Below are positions 51,059 through 64,000 of a stretch of 64,000 nucleotides of DNA, piece by piece; positions within the stretch are counted from its first letter, which is position 1, and each line of letters opens with the position of its first letter. Origin of the DNA: Trema orientale (lineage: Eukaryota; Streptophyta; Magnoliopsida; Rosales; Cannabaceae). The position numbers and the translations under genes were made by a program. The notes beneath the pieces were generated by a model that made no database searches, was not told where the DNA came from, and saw only the letters and a list, made by a program, of their open reading frames with translations. The stretch is taken from positions 229,223 through 293,222 of the forward strand of contig JXTC01000188.1 in the NCBI GenBank assembly GCA_002914845.1, given 5' to 3'.

Positions 51059-52765
51059 ATGTATTCCTTAACAAGCATTCCTTCAGCCACATCAGTTTTC
51101 TCCACATACACCACATTTGCCGCGTCAGCAATGGTAGCTCGTACAGTCATCAACGAGCTACGAACCCTGACCAATCAACTCGTGCCACATCAGCTCCAGA
51201 AGGAGCTCTTCGCCAGACTCGGCGGCCTACTCTGGAGCAACCTCTCGTCCCAGATGACTCTCACCGTTGACGAGTACAATGGCCTGTCGGTCAACGAAAT
51301 CTACCAAGCCGCCGACACCTACTTGGGTACGAGGATCTCAACCTTAAACGAACAGCTCAAGGTTTCGAAGGCCCCACGTGACAAAAAGATCTCCGTCCGC
51401 ATCAACAAAGGCGAGAAAATCATCGACGAGTTCGAAGGCATCCACTTGGTCTGGGAGTTCGTTTCCGTCGAGACTCAGAAAACGTCTTACAATTACGAAA
51501 CGTGCGGCCAGACCACCGAAACGTCCGAGAAGAAAACGTTTCGGCTGGGTTTTCAGAAGGGTTTCAAGGAGAAGGTGGTGAGAGCTTATTTGCCGTACGT
51601 GATGGAGAGAGCGAAGTCCATTAACGAAGAGAACAAGAGGGTGAAGCTTTATTCGCTGGGGGGTTTTGGTGAGTATGACGGGGGTCCATGGAGCTACATA
51701 GACTTTCACCACCCTTCGACTTTTGAGACCCTGGCCATGGACGAGGAGGTCAAGAAGGAGTTGGTTGATGATTTGGACAGGTTCGTGAAGAGAAAGAAGT
51801 TTTATGAGAGGGTTGGGAAGGCCTGGAAACGTGGCTACTTGTTGTACGGGCCTCCTGGTACGGGGAAGTCGAGCTTGATTGCTGCCATGGCGAATTACCT
51901 CAAGTTTAATATCTATGATTTGGAACTGACATATTTGCAGAGTAACTCTGAGCTTAGGAGGCTGTTGGTTTCGACTGCTAATAGATCTATAATCGTGATT
52001 GAGGACATTGATTGCAGTGTTGAGTTGGAAGACCGAGGATGTGGAGGATCCCGTCAAAATGAAAGCCAGGTGAGTTTATTAACTACTCGTCAAAATGTGA
52101 AGCATTACTTTATCGAAAATTTTAGATAGAGCGCTATAAATTCACGATCCAAGTGTCAATATGTGAAAATAATTAGTTGGCTATGACGATAGGATAATGT
52201 TAGTGTTGATCTTAAAATGGTAGTGACTGTATTGTTAATATTTTGTTTTGTTTGGTTTTCGTGACAGTTGACTCTATCTGGGCTGCTTAATTTCATTGAT
52301 GGGCTATGGTCAAGCTGTGGAGATGAGAGGATAATAGTGTTTACAACCAACCACAAGGACAAACTAGACCCTGCGTTGTTGAGACCAGGCCGAATGGACA
52401 AGCATATCCACATGTCTTACTGCACGCCATGCGGGTTCAAGACCCTTGCTTTTAACTATCTACAAATTAAGAATCACCCTTTATTTGGAGAAATTGAGGA
52501 GATGATAAAGGAGGTGGAGGTGACACCAGCTGAGGTGGCAGAGGAGCTTATGAGAAGTGATGACACAGATATAGCCCTCCGGGGACTGGTCGAGTCCCTT
52601 CGGAGGAAGAATGAGAAGAAGTTCGAAGAACAAGTCAAAGCTAATGAAGAAGAAAAGAAAGAAGATAACAGAGAACAGAGCATGGACATCGAGAAGGGCC
52701 AGAACAAGAGAGTTAGGAGAAGTAGAACAAAGAGAGTAGTAAGAAGAAGAAAATGCCGACTTTGA
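51059..52765 (+). CDS. BCS1-like AAA-ATPase (2 exons, 502 aa)
   Basis: Plant AAA-ATPase of the BCS1/AATP1/OM66 group, membrane-anchored ATPases often induced by stress or pathogens; several are in the mitochondrial outer membrane or ER. Exons 51059-52069 and 52268-52765, phase 0. N-terminal segment about residues 11-29 (TSVFSTYTTFAASAMVART) is the likely membrane anchor, followed by the AAA-associated domain (FARLGGLLWSNLSSQMTLTV ... VWEFVSVETQ). Walker A GPPGTGKSS is at 264-272 and Walker B IIVIEDIDCS at 311-320. The second exon carries sensor 1 (IVFTTNHKDKLDPALLRPGRMD) including the arginine finger region. The C-terminus is lysine/glutamate-rich and ends in a very basic tail (RRSRTKRVVRRRKCRL). 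Most relatives have a single exon; here one intron falls after RQNESQ. Confidence 0.9.
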
Positions 52766-53346
52766 GATGTTTACTTGGGAGAAAAAACAAACAGTGTCTG
52801 TTTATAATTTCGTTTACTTGTTGTATCCATTTTCTAATAAGTTCGTAACCAATATTAATATTCGAATAAGTTGTTAGCACACAGACGTGCTTGCACCATG
52901 ACAGGCTTTACACATTTGCTCAGTTCTCAAGACCAAAACAATAATACATCTGTTCAAGGAGGCGAAAAAAGAAGAAAAAGAAAATCGAACAAACAAGACG
53001 ACCTTGAGGGCTCTTGTACTCGATGCTGGCATAATAGCCTAGTCTTGACATTTACATAAGGCGTTTAGAATCGAGCCTTGAACATGTTTTCTATTTCTAA
53101 CGGAAAGGGAATCCAACTCTATAGCCATAAAGATAATGATCCATATGTAATCTAGCGATTTAATTATGATATTCATAATACATGTATTCCTACCTGAAAA
53201 GAAAATGAAAGAGTGAAACAAAAATTCATAAATTACAGGGGCCTGTACATTCTTCTCTTTGAAAAGCAAAAAATAGTAAATGCCCATAAGAAGAGGACAA
53301 AAGAAAGAAAAAGATGATACAACTAAAATTTACAGCACCACGAGGT
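52766..53346. other. Convergent 3' flank, no gene seen
   Basis: The AAA-ATPase and PUB45 genes converge here. AT-rich; the short frames present have no relatives I recognise. Confidence 0.45.
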
Positions 53347-56300
53347 TCAACACTGGGAAACGGAGTAGCTCTTGCTCTTCCACAGAAAGCTGAAAGCTTT
53401 GCCCATCTTTCTTCTTGAGATGGATTTACAGTAAGGCTTTGATTCAGGAACAGGCATAGATATCTCACTACTTTCAGAAGGCATTTGCTCCTCGGGAGGA
53501 GGAGATAGTTGGACTTGGTCTCGTTGTCGCTGCTCACGAAACAACATCAGAAGTTTTTGTGCCTTCTCTTTTCCTCTTGAGGTCCCATTCACTGAAATCG
53601 ACACCAATCCTGGTATCACACCTTCCTGTAAGACCATTTGACAGCATTTATCATTCCCATTACATAAAAGTAAGAGACAGGAAACAGCTTGCTCTTGCTC
53701 AATTGGTTCACCAGCATCCAACATAGTTGCTAGCACACCGATAAGACCTGGTGTGGACACCATTTCATCTTTTCCTGATTGACTTGAAGCCAAATTTAGC
53801 AACACTGCTAAGCATTTTTCCGTCCACGTGTCATCACCAGAGGCTGCAAGTGATTGAAGGTCACTGACAATGCCAGAAGACAGGAGATTTGGGATATTGG
53901 AGGGAACACTAGAGAGATTGTACAGGGCATGGAGGGCATCAAGCTTGCATTGGATGTCGGTATTAGCTTGAAGGAGCCGGGTTAAGAAAGGGACAGCCTG
54001 AGATGACCCAATGATACATTTGGCTTCTTCAAGGCAGGAAAGATTCAGGTACAGTGCTGTGGCAAACCCGTGGGAATTGGTAGAGGAGATCATTTCCTCC
54101 AGCAATGAAATTATACCTCCGGCCAACATCATTTCCTTGTTTCTGGAATGAGAGGGAAAACAAAAATAATATTTTAGCTATTGCACATTGCAATAGTTTA
54201 TACTAAAAGAAGAAATGCATTGTACAGGTAGCTAAAGATGAGAGACATTTTATACATAAGAGAGGACTAAAAATATTTAACCAAAAAAAAAAATAGAAAA
54301 TATAGCAGGTATTACAATTCATAGGCACCCATTCAACAACATACTCATCGCAACACAGAGATACGGATACTATTGGCAATCAATATTGCATATTAGACTC
54401 TGGCTAGGCACAAACTAGATTTTAGTAAGCCTAGTATACCTCGTTTTAAGATTGTTAAGGGTTTAAAATTACCCAAAGAACTTTCATTAGTCCTGCAGTG
54501 CAATCTTACATTACACAGTCAAATCTGATACTTTAGAAATTGGAATTAAGTACAATAGCACACCTGTTATTGTTGACAGCAAGGTTGAAGAGAGCCATGG
54601 CTCCACTTTCCTGAGCAGCAGCATTTCCTTCACGAATAGCAGAGTCAAGAAATTGTATAAGTGCTTCAACAAACCCATTAGCTCCCATATATATCCTAGC
54701 TTCCTCATCATCCTTCAGCAAGAGCCTTATTTTCTCCACCGCTTTGCACTTTATCCTCAGATCTTCTCCTTCATTCAAGACAGTCAGAAAGTCCTGATAA
54801 TTTTCAAGCACATTGAGCTCAGAATCTTCCTCCAGTTGACAAACATTATCTGTTTCATTTCCATCAGCCTCCTCTAAAGGACCACTCTCTTCTAAAGGAA
54901 CCACCTTAACCCCCTTTAACTTGCAAGAGTTGACGCTACCCATAGATTTTGAATTCGCGGACTCAGACTGGGATAGTGCTAGCCTCCAATAGTTAAGATC
55001 AAGAGACTCTGGAGGACCATCGGGAACAGGAACTCCATTATGTTCACACCAACTAGAAACAAGACCCTTGACACAGTAATTGGGAGTCAAAGAAAGATGT
55101 GACAGCTTTTGTTGGGTCTTTGGGCAGGTATTATGCCCATCACTAAACCATTTTTCAATACAAATCCTTTCATAAGTTTGACCAGAAGCAATGATGACTG
55201 GATCATACATAAGCTGCAGCGATATTGGACACCTCAATTCTTCAGGTGGAAGAAACATCTGTCCTGATCTCCTATTATTTGGCTTGAAATTGAAAGAACT
55301 AAGTTTTGACAACTGTCGCTCAAAGGCATGACCGTTTCCTCCAGGCCCAACAATATCAATAGAACCTTGGACAGTGGGAGAACAAGGTGCAGAACCCTGA
55401 GAATCATTGTCATCTGAGAATTCACTTCTAAACAACTTAGAGTATTTTCTCATAAGATGTAAAAGATAAGCCACAATAGACTCTTTCCGTTTATCTTCCT
55501 CGGCACGGGCTCTTTCAATTAGTTTCTTCAGAGCTCTTCTCTCTGTCAGAGCTGCCCTGGACGAGGTAATTCCAAGTTTAGTAGCAGCCTGATGAAATGA
55601 TTCCAACTCATTACTGTCATTACAGTTGTCGAATTTTCTCCCCTGCTGGAGCAGTGCAATTATATCATCACCTACTTGCTTCTCCAAGGGATCAAGTGAA
55701 AATGTGGTCCCCTCAAGTTCACTAACAATTTCTTGAATCTGAAACAAAAATCAGTATCAAAGTGTCAACAGGAGCTCCAAACCTTGAATATGAATATAAT
55801 AGGAAGGAAAGGAAAAATAACAATAATGATCAAACATCTCCATTAATGGTTAACACTTCATAAAACTACGGTCACTTTTAATGAAACTTGGAAGAAATAG
55901 TATTGCGATAAATAAAGAAGAAAAACGGAACTTCTTTTTTGTTTAAAACCATAGCCAACCAGGAGGAAAGATTCACCAAATTATTTCAAATACCAAATAA
56001 CCTATAAGAAGGCCTCAGCAATTTAAAATAACTAATTAACATATTGGCAGTCCTTTAGTAGTTCAAATGAGATTCTTAACAGAAGACTTAAGATATCCAA
56101 ACTTAACTTCTGCAGTTAGTATTTTAAACCGCTTCATGCTCCGTTTCAACTAAGTATTATATTACTCGCTAACAACAAATCATGTTACTACAACATCAAA
56201 AATTCATATGCCATTCACCTACAGAAAATAAGCCTGACCTGACAACCGATAGATTGTGGAACGATATCTTCAACACGCCTAAGACTATCCTCCAGAGCAC

Positions 56301-56931
56301 ATCTTGCCTTCTCAAATTTTGTAAGCACCGAATCTCCTGTTATAGCCTGCGTGGTATACGTAATTCAGCCGTTACATTCTTGAATTACATAAACATCGTC
56401 AATAGGTTGTTACTCAGATATTCTCCATGACAAAAAGTAAAACATCGACTAGCCAAAAGTACCAAATAAAATCATGAACAGAATAATAAGGGAAAACCCA
56501 CCAAATAAAGTTTACTACACTCGGAGCAATGTTGAAGAACATTCTTGGCCTTCTCGAGTGCTACATGCAATGAACATAAGGCCTGAATCCCAGACTTGCT
56601 CCTAGGCCGAGCCGCTTCCAAGGAAGGGAAAATCGGCATGATCTTGCAATAAATCGTGGAAAGTGTCTTGCACATGTCTCCATGTAACTACAAGCAGCAC
56701 AAAATATGTTCAACATATGGCCTTGCACACATGAGAAAACAATCCACAAGCCCAAAGGCAAGTAGAAGAGATTGTATCTTTCCAATTTCAAATTCAAAAC
56801 CAGATTTAAAAATGCGCAAACATATAAATCCCGAGATAAGTCCTCCTAATTCTCTGCCCATGTGGCTTGCATACCTTTGCATCACTAGTCGCAAACAGAT
56901 TTTCTTCGACATCAGTAATATGAGTATCCAT
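53347..56931 (-). CDS. PUB45: U-box/ARM-repeat E3 ubiquitin ligase, PUB45 type (5 exons, 773 aa)
   Basis: Plant U-box protein that should transfer ubiquitin from an E2 to substrates bound by its armadillo repeats. Exons: 56875-56931, 56502-56687, 56239-56346, 54564-55738, 53347-54142; total 2322 nt with consistent phase. The start exon encodes MDTHITDVEENLFATSDAK. The U-box N-terminal domain follows (LHGDMCKTLSTIYCK, SLEAARPRSKSGIQALCSLH, ITGDSVLTKFEKA). The U-box lies at about residues 282-355 (PPEELRCPISLQLMYDPVI, TYERICIEKWFSDGHNTCPK). ARM repeats fill the C-terminal half (GAMALFNLAVNNNRNKEMML, CKLDALHALYNLSS). The tail KKMGKAFSFLWKSKS-like motif (RRKMGKAFSFLWKSKSYSV) is typical of the PUB6/7/45 group. 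Length is near the 768 aa I recall for Arabidopsis PUB45. No lesion seen. Confidence 0.94.
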
Positions 56932-58130
56932 GATTTTAGCCCAGAGTGGAAAAGTGTCATACAAGTTTTATACCGTCTGCAATTAAAAGATAAAACAAAA
57001 TTTAGATTTGACAAACCAGATGGAAATGCAATAGAAGGAACATAACCTCTAACTAGTTATTATGTAGAAATAATTTCCCGCTTTCTAAAATTCCAACAAT
57101 TGTAGTTAAGAAGAGGAGAAAAACTAATAAAAAGCCCGAGCTTTACTGAGCCAGCAACCTATGTCATGCTAAATTCAGTGGCAGAACTCGTTCTTTTTTC
57201 ATTAATCTTTGCTGAAAGAAAATAGTTTTTCTTCAACATTTTTCTCAGCGACCAATCGAAACACCAGGATATTTACGGAAATAATTTTAAAAAACAATAG
57301 TAATAATAAAACTTCAAATAATACACTGCACAGCGTTGATCCACACCATATCCATAAACTATCCTCGAGAAACAAGTTAAGGGAAGCTAAAATGTATAAG
57401 AAAACAATAAATAATCTGACTAAACATTTCATGAAACTACTATAGAAAAAAAAATCACTTTGGAAAACTGAAAAACCAAAAAATAAAAAAAAAAGGCTGA
57501 TTTGGGCGTTTTATCATATAGCAAAACTTCGAGATAACACAGCAGAAGAAGAGCTAGACGAAGCAAATTCAGAAAACGCCATCTCTAAAGCTACTGTCAC
57601 CTCTAGAAATTCCAAATTCGAAATACTGAAACAGAAAATGAATCCAAAGGGACCCCATAAAAAGCAATGTCAACAAAGAAGAAAAAAAAAAAAAAAAAGG
57701 CGCCAAATTCTTCAAAAATACGATTCGGACACGGAACCAAGTCGAACTCAACACGGAAACAAAATTCCAAAAATAAAAAGGCAGAATCATATATTAAACA
57801 TTTTTTCCAAATAAAATCAGCCCATAGAGCCCAGTTGCAATAAATAAACGTATAGATACATCTGAACATATAGATATATATATAGGTAGATAGATACTAG
57901 GGTTTGGGAGGAAGTACCAGAAGAAACGCAGCGAGCCAAGGAGGCTTCATAAAATCAACATTTAGAAGAGGAAAAAAAAAATTTCCCGAGAATCAAACAG
58001 AAAAAGTAGGGCTTATGCAATGATGTGATCTGTACATTATTTCCATTTCATTACAGCTAAGCTTAGAAGTTCAAATCGAATAGCAAATTTCTCGGAATAG
58101 AGAGAGAGAGAGAGAGAGAAGATGAAGATG
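56932..58130 (-). other. 5' UTR/intron and promoter region of PUB45
   Basis: No further coding exon fits upstream of the ATG. A (GA)n run at 58099-58120 (CT on the gene strand) followed by GATGAAGATGAAGAAGAAG probably marks the leader or core promoter. One or more leader introns are likely but not placed. Confidence 0.45.
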
Positions 58131-61100
58131 AAGAAGAAGAAGAATGAGATTGGATTTTTCGGTAAATGGCAAGGAAACATGGGGAATAGTTGAAAAATTC
58201 GAGGTTATTTGAGGGGAAGAAAAAACAAAATAAAATATTAACTCTTGTGAGTTGAGTTGTAAATAAAGAAATACTATAATATTCTTTAAGAGGAAAAAAA
58301 AGAGTTTAAAAATGGTTTTAATAAAAATTTCGTAATCAGGGGATTGGAATTTTCGCCGCTATTGTCTCCCCGGTTCACCGGCCGACAGTTGCCGACTCCC
58401 TCATTTGTCGGTTAGCAGATCTGTCATAAATGATCGCCAAATGACTAAATTGCCCTTCTCGAAAATATTTGTATTTTTCTTTTTTTTTTTTGGTTTTTTC
58501 ATCACCAGCTAGCTTAAAGAAGCACCAGTCTCTTTCCAAAGAAAAAAGAAAAAAAGAACCACTAGTCCACTATACTACCACTAGGGGTGTATAAATAATC
58601 AAAACTATAATTTAAAATTTAAATGCTTCGTAGTTGGAATAAAACGTAATTGGGGTTGTGGTTGATGTGGTATAAAAAAATATGAGTTTGGTCACTGTGG
58701 TATGTTGCGTTTTGATGTCATACCAACAAGAAGATGTGCCTACAACTAAAAGTTAATTCCATACTCAAAAAAAATAATCTATAAATATGTAAATAAAAGC
58801 TTGCTTCAATCCATGTACGTGTGTGACTCAGTATGCATTGCTTCAATATGTTATCCACTTTGCATATAAAAGTATCCAAACAAAATATTATTGGCTTCAA
58901 ATTCTTTTAGAGCAATTCCAGCCAAAAAAATAAAAAATCTCTTGCGATATTATAAGCGATACTAAATTTCTTAAATTTAGATTGAATAAACAAATATTAA
59001 ATTTCTTAAGTTTGACCACTTAATTGGATTGAATAAACAATTGGTCTGATCTATACACTTTAAAGAAAAAAGGGAAAAAAAAAAAAGAGACAGAGAGAGA
59101 TTTTGCATAGCATAAAATATCAATCAAACAAAATCAGCATGCTTAATAAGGCCGACATGAAAAGCCATATATTAGTATACATCAATATAGAAGGTTTTCT
59201 ATTTTTTGGGAGACAACAACTAGTGATAATGCATCTCATAAAAAGAAATAGTGATAAGTTATAAACTCAGCTGGACTAGGACCACTGTCAATTTTCTTAT
59301 CCTGTTTTGATAAATCCGTATAGCATTATTTATTATCTAAAACTATGCTTAGTATAATTATTGGCTTCTCGGAAAACCTAATCAGTTGTGCTTAAGAGTA
59401 ATTTTGTCATTAATCTGTTTTAATGTAATTAAGGTGCTATTGACTATTAGAGCAGAGCAGCTATCACATCGTCCTTTTAGATTTTCATTCATTGAGTTAC
59501 ACTATAGTTGTCGTGGCCTTCCTGCTTTACTTCATTTTGTTTTTTTCTTTGAAATGAAAAAAGCATGCATGGGCAACTATTACCGGATCTATAATATGTT
59601 TTTCTGAAGATTCTCTTTATGTCTTTTATAAGTTTGAAAATGGAGAGTAGTGACATCAATTTTGACTTTTTACTTTGAAATTTGATAGATCAATTTTCTC
59701 TCAAAAGTCAAATAAAGGAGCACATTATACTTCTTCAGTCAAGAGCCATAATCAAAACTAGTAATAATGTTTGCTAAAATAAGTAGTCTTATTTGTTTGG
59801 AGAATGTAAAATGAATAGTCTAAAGACTATAACGTCATTTTAGTTTTTAAATGATATGTAATGATGTAAATACTAAAATACAAAAAGATAAGTGGTGGAC
59901 ATGTACGTACAATTCAAAAATTCTTAATATACTATACTATACACTAAACAGACGATTTTTTCTTGAAAAATTAAAAAAAAAAAATTCTTCCACAGTTTGT
60001 GATGGCCCAAACTTTAAAGACTTTGTTTTATGAAACTAATTTTAGTATAGTGAAGATATCTAAGTGGGATTGGATTATCCGATTCATCAATCCAACAAAT
60101 CCATATTACACCATACCCGAATTTTTTATTTTTGCGAAATACTAAAAGAGATCTTCAAGTCCTCGGCAATTCATGTTTCTATATTCTTTATATATTAATT
60201 TGGATATGGCAGGCGGCTTTGGCTTCTTTTTTTTTTTTTTTTGGGCTTATTTTCTTGATAATGACCTTTATTATGTGAGCAATAAATCAATCCATCCATC
60301 CTATTCATTGTTTCATGCGTGTTCCAACGGCAAGTGAAGGACCGTTATCTCCAAAATAAATAAACAAAGACAAATTATTTTTTTAAAAGATATGGGAATA
60401 TGGAGATTGTTGGGGGCAATTTGGTCACATAAAAATAGAGATGATTTTATTAGCAGCGGATGTCTCCAGGCAGGAGTACGGAAACAGGAATCCCCAATTG
60501 TGTCAAAAATATAAAAAAGGGTGGGGCTCAGCACTCGGTCCACGTGGTGTGTTTTTCACCACCGATTTTAACAGACACTCAGTATTAAAACTCCACTCTG
60601 GCCCCACCTGGATCCGTAATTCACGGATTTTTCTGTAGTTTTCCCCCAATCACAGATGAAAAAAAAAATATCTCCTCTACGTCCCAACCACATCGCACGC
60701 GCATTTTCACCGTTTCACCCCCCAACTTTCCTTTCTTCTTCTTCTTCCCCCCCCCCCATTTCAGCCTTTAATTTTTTTTTAATTAATCTTTTTGCATTGA
60801 CTCTTGAATTAACCGTTTAACTATTCATTATTTCTTAAATTTCAATCTCTCATATAGCTAACGAAAAATTATGAATCATAACAAAAGAGCCTGAAATTTT
60901 AATTTGAAAAAATTATTACCATCAATTATTTTGGAAGAGGTGAATTTGCAAATTTTATTTGACATATCCGTTTCCATCTATTTTGGAAAAATTATTAATT
61001 CGAAAATATTGTTAGAAGACTCATTTATCTCCCCATTCGAAACTTTCTTTTGTGTTAAATGTGTGTGCAACTAGCTATCAATTAGTAAATACATTCAAAA

Positions 61101-62360
61101 AGTGCTTGATATTATTTTTTGCAATTATGAACGTGATGTCATAACAATTTTATTGTAAATGTTAAATTTCATTCTTTCATCTAATAATGTATAGGCTATG
61201 TTTAGTATGTCCTTCCTATTGTGCATTAGATGTATTGACATTGATTTAATCTCATAATATCATTCACTATCATATAAAAATTTGTCAACAGTTAATGGAT
61301 GTATTAGCTTATTGTTCTTATTTAAGATATCGTGCTCAACCATTTACGCATGGTCTATCCAAAATGACCTTACTAGTAAAGTTTAACTTGTTTATTGAAC
61401 ATTTTTTCTTTCCAATTAAGCATGTTAATGTGAAAATTAATACTTTTATAATAACATTAGTTTATCTAAGAAAATATATGTCAAAAGAAATAATGTTGCT
61501 TCCTTTTACAAGTATGATGACAAAAATTTGGTAGTCCTCTCCATTCAAAGAGAAAAAAAAAAATGGCAATCCTCATATCTAAGGCCAATCCAAATATAAA
61601 TACGAAAAAGACGTGGTAAAACTGTAACTAAATGTTTTCGTTAAGCCCATATTCTATGAGTTCAATTTATAAAGGTGTATTGTAGTCTGTACTCTATGGA
61701 CGCGTTAGTTTCGCGCGTCGAAACATTAGCCGTTGGAGATTTTTTTTTATTTAATTTTCATTTATGCTCTTAATTGTAGAACTAAAAATAAATAATAAAA
61801 AATAGTAAATTGATACACGTCAACATCTTATGTATGAATTGCACGTGGGGCGCTCTTAGCTTGACATTCCACTTGTTTAATTAAGAGAAATTGTCGGGAA
61901 TATGAGGGAGTCTTGTCCAAATAAAAAAAAAAGCAGCCAAAAATTAATATCAATTCCCTTTATAGCATGATACTAATTGATAAGTTTCCATATATTTTTC
62001 TCAATGATTCCAAAGATTTCAATCCATGGCCGTTGTTCAACCCTTACGCAACCAAACTTCATAAAAGGCTAGAATCTTTCCATTTTTATATTTGAAAAAT
62101 AAAAAATCCAATACTTTTTCTAGAAATGTTTTAAACTTTAACTAACAAGTTTGATATGATTCAATAATAAAAGAGACTATATATATAATTTTAAAAAAAA
62201 GACTATATATATAATATACTTATATGGCTAATTAAAATTTATCATACGCATATTTTTTTATTAAAAATAGGAGAAATAACATTAATGATGCATATTTTTT
62301 TACACACATTATTATAACTATTGGATCACCATTAGATGTTGATCCAACGACTTAAAAAAA

Positions 62361-62485
62361 ATACTTATACATAGATTATAGAAAAAATACTTACCGAATT
62401 GACAACTTATATATATAGAAAATAAATACTTATACATAGATAAAAAAAAAAAAGTACCTACTGAATTGACAACCTATATATATAT
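62361..62485. repeat. Tandem duplication of about 65 bp
   Basis: ATACTTATACATAGATTA.., TACTTACCGAATTGACAACTTATATATA recurs at 62427 as ATACTTATACATAGAT.., TACCTACTGAATTGACAACCTATATATA with a longer A tract between. Confidence 0.75.
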
Positions 62486-63187
62486 ATGAATGGGATTACA
62501 ATTTATCTCCATCTAACCAAACGGACCAAAGCGATGTAGTGAATAGTGATTAGCTTAAGGCCAAACTTAATTCAAAAGTACGTAGTTAGTTCAATATTGA
62601 CCAGGTGATTGATGGGTCCTACATGACACTGTACATCTTAATGATGGCATGTAGTCAGCTTTACAATAATATAGTCATTTTGTTTTCAAATTTTTAATAC
62701 GAAAATTTTGTCTTTACACATTCCACAGTTACCACACCAAACAAATTTACCATGCATCTTTTCTCATCAAGCCAACAAACACAATAAGTCATAGTAGTAC
62801 ACCTACATTTTATTATGAAAAGTTAAACTCACTATTTATAATAGCACAACCTTATACAAAAAATATCAAAGTTAATAGTTCACACAATTCAAAAAACCTA
62901 CACGTCACCTTATCTATTAGTCAAACTTGACAAAGTGTTACTTTTGAATATTAATTTCTCATTTCATGATTGATTATTGTTTCTATTAAATAAGCAATTA
63001 ATTGATAACAATAAAAGATTGACAGAGCTTAATGGTAAGACTTTTACTTATATTTTTTAATATTTTCACAGTTACAAAGGTGTTAATATTGGTACCATTT
63101 TAATTTAGCATTTTATTATCTGAATGGTTGAATATATAACACATTTAAAATATTTTCCTTTTTCTTCTTTGATAGATTACCCTAAGA

Positions 63188-63338
63188 TTAGGGAAAATAC
63201 TAAAACTCTCCAATGTCTTTAACCAAAACACCGGTTTAATTTGTCAAACCAACATGATAGTTTTGGTATTTCTAAAAATACATGGTGAAAAGTGGTAGCT
63301 GTTAAAATACAAATGGAGATTTTTGTCATTTTCCCTAA
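63188..63338. mobile_element. Small MITE-like palindrome, about 151 bp
   Basis: TTAGGGAAAATAC at the left and GTCATTTTCCCTAA at the right are inverted. Similarity continues inwards (AAACTCTCCAATG against the complement of AAATGGAGATTTTTG). No coding capacity; target duplication not resolved. Confidence 0.6.
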
Positions 63339-64000
63339 ATATTATGATTGACGAAATTGTTGCCTTTATTTTTTTTTTTTGAGGTAAGATTAAACTGCAG
63401 AAATTATTATTTAAAGAAACGGTAATTAGTAGGGAGGCATTCAACAGTAGGAATAGCTACGGACTATATAGTGGGGATTGGACCAGAAGATATGGCATTT
63501 CTAATTGTGGGGGCCAAGATTTTTTAAGACCTAGAGCCTAATCTAAGGTCATGGTTTCGGGGAGCACTAGTACCTAAAGGAGTCGCACCACTCACATCTT
63601 GGGGTCAAAAATCAAAATCGTATTTTGGATTCTGCATCTAATAAGCAAGACGCTGGCACCCAATTTTAACTTATATTATTGAAAATTTTTAACCATTTAA
63701 ATAGTATCACTATTAATTTCGTTATTGTGTTATTTCATATGAACAAATTTTAACCCTTGAGACAGATTTTTTTGTTATTTTTATTTTGAAAAACATGTAG
63801 TAACAAATTTTTTACAATAAGTTTGCTCGACAACCTGTATTGGGTTATTATCGACAAATATATTGAATTTTATAATTTTAGAGGAAAAAAAATCTTATAT
63901 TTTTTCAATTTTAGCCACAAAAAAAAAGAAGTTTATAATTATATCAAATAAAACTTTTAGATTATGAAATCCTACTAAATTACTATGCAAAATGAATTCA

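Larger units (their letters stand above)
58131..64000. other. Gene-free AT-rich interval at right edge
   Basis: I see no gene, RNA gene or large transposon. Items present: a C11 run at 60750-60760 after CTTCTTCTTC, a tandem duplication at 62361-62485 and a small MITE-like palindrome at 63188-63338. Open frames are short and without resemblance. Confidence 0.5.

Noticed and set aside
51344..52057. 237-residue minus-strand frame
   Set aside because: Antisense shadow of the AAA-ATPase exon 1; the plus strand carries Walker motifs.
60740..60765. C-run after CTTCTTCTTC as a regulatory or structured element
   Set aside because: Simple-sequence tract without partner strand or conserved context; no support for function.

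Overview
The window looks like nuclear DNA of a dicotyledonous flowering plant, probably a rosid. It is AT-rich. Genes have many GT-AG introns with T-rich acceptors. All recognisable proteins have close plant relatives, and plant-type retrotransposons, MITEs and SINEs fill the spaces. I could not fix the genus. All gene models below were built by reading splice sites and checking codon phase across each junction; nothing was searched.

Layout. 1-1907 (-): 5' part of an adenylate kinase gene, continuing past the left edge. 2500-2990: a foldback repeat. 3671-8748 (-): complete 16-exon DEAH4-type RNA helicase (700 aa). 9261-14384 (-): 4-exon ankyrin-repeat protein (about 772 aa) whose first intron holds two SINEs and a MITE. 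15.3-26.1 kb: transposon graveyard, with a direct duplication split by a MULE-like MITE, a truncated Ty1-copia element, a Ty3/Tat-like element with internal deletion and a 3' LTR; the second duplicate is further broken by a solo copia LTR and a MITE. 29418-34155 (+): 8-exon NT-C2/dilute-like protein (1045 aa). 34909-36962 (-): short OTU deubiquitinase (151 aa). 37872-38759 (+): plant protein of unknown function.

41952-42111 (-) carries a U1 spliceosomal snRNA gene with its upstream element, TATA-like box and 3' box. Beside it lies a CYP76-type P450 pseudogene (42365-43065, -) interrupted by a MITE, then the intact P450 gene (43556-45580, -). A tRNA-Lys(CUU) gene is at 46771-46843 (-). At about 47.75-50.35 kb is an unusual foldback structure: inward-facing tRNA-like promoter boxes at both ends, T-rich/A-rich arms and a core of about 14 degenerate 73-bp units built from alternating GGTTTC/GAAACC. 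51059-52765 (+) is a BCS1-like AAA-ATPase, and 53347-56931 (-) a complete PUB45-type U-box/ARM E3 ligase. 58.1-64 kb has no gene I can support.

The genes do not form a pathway; this is ordinary plant housekeeping, signalling and specialised-metabolism content. Two RNA-processing genes (DEAH helicase, U1 snRNA) share the window, probably by chance. The DEAH4 and PUB45 homologues are, as I recall, adjacent loci in Arabidopsis (At1g27900/At1g27910), so about 45 kb of genes and repeats now separates what may be an ancestral pair. The items most worth a second look are the 47.75-50.35 kb foldback, the U1 gene with compensated helix changes, the SINE pair sharing a 3' tail, and the clustered ACGACA motifs.
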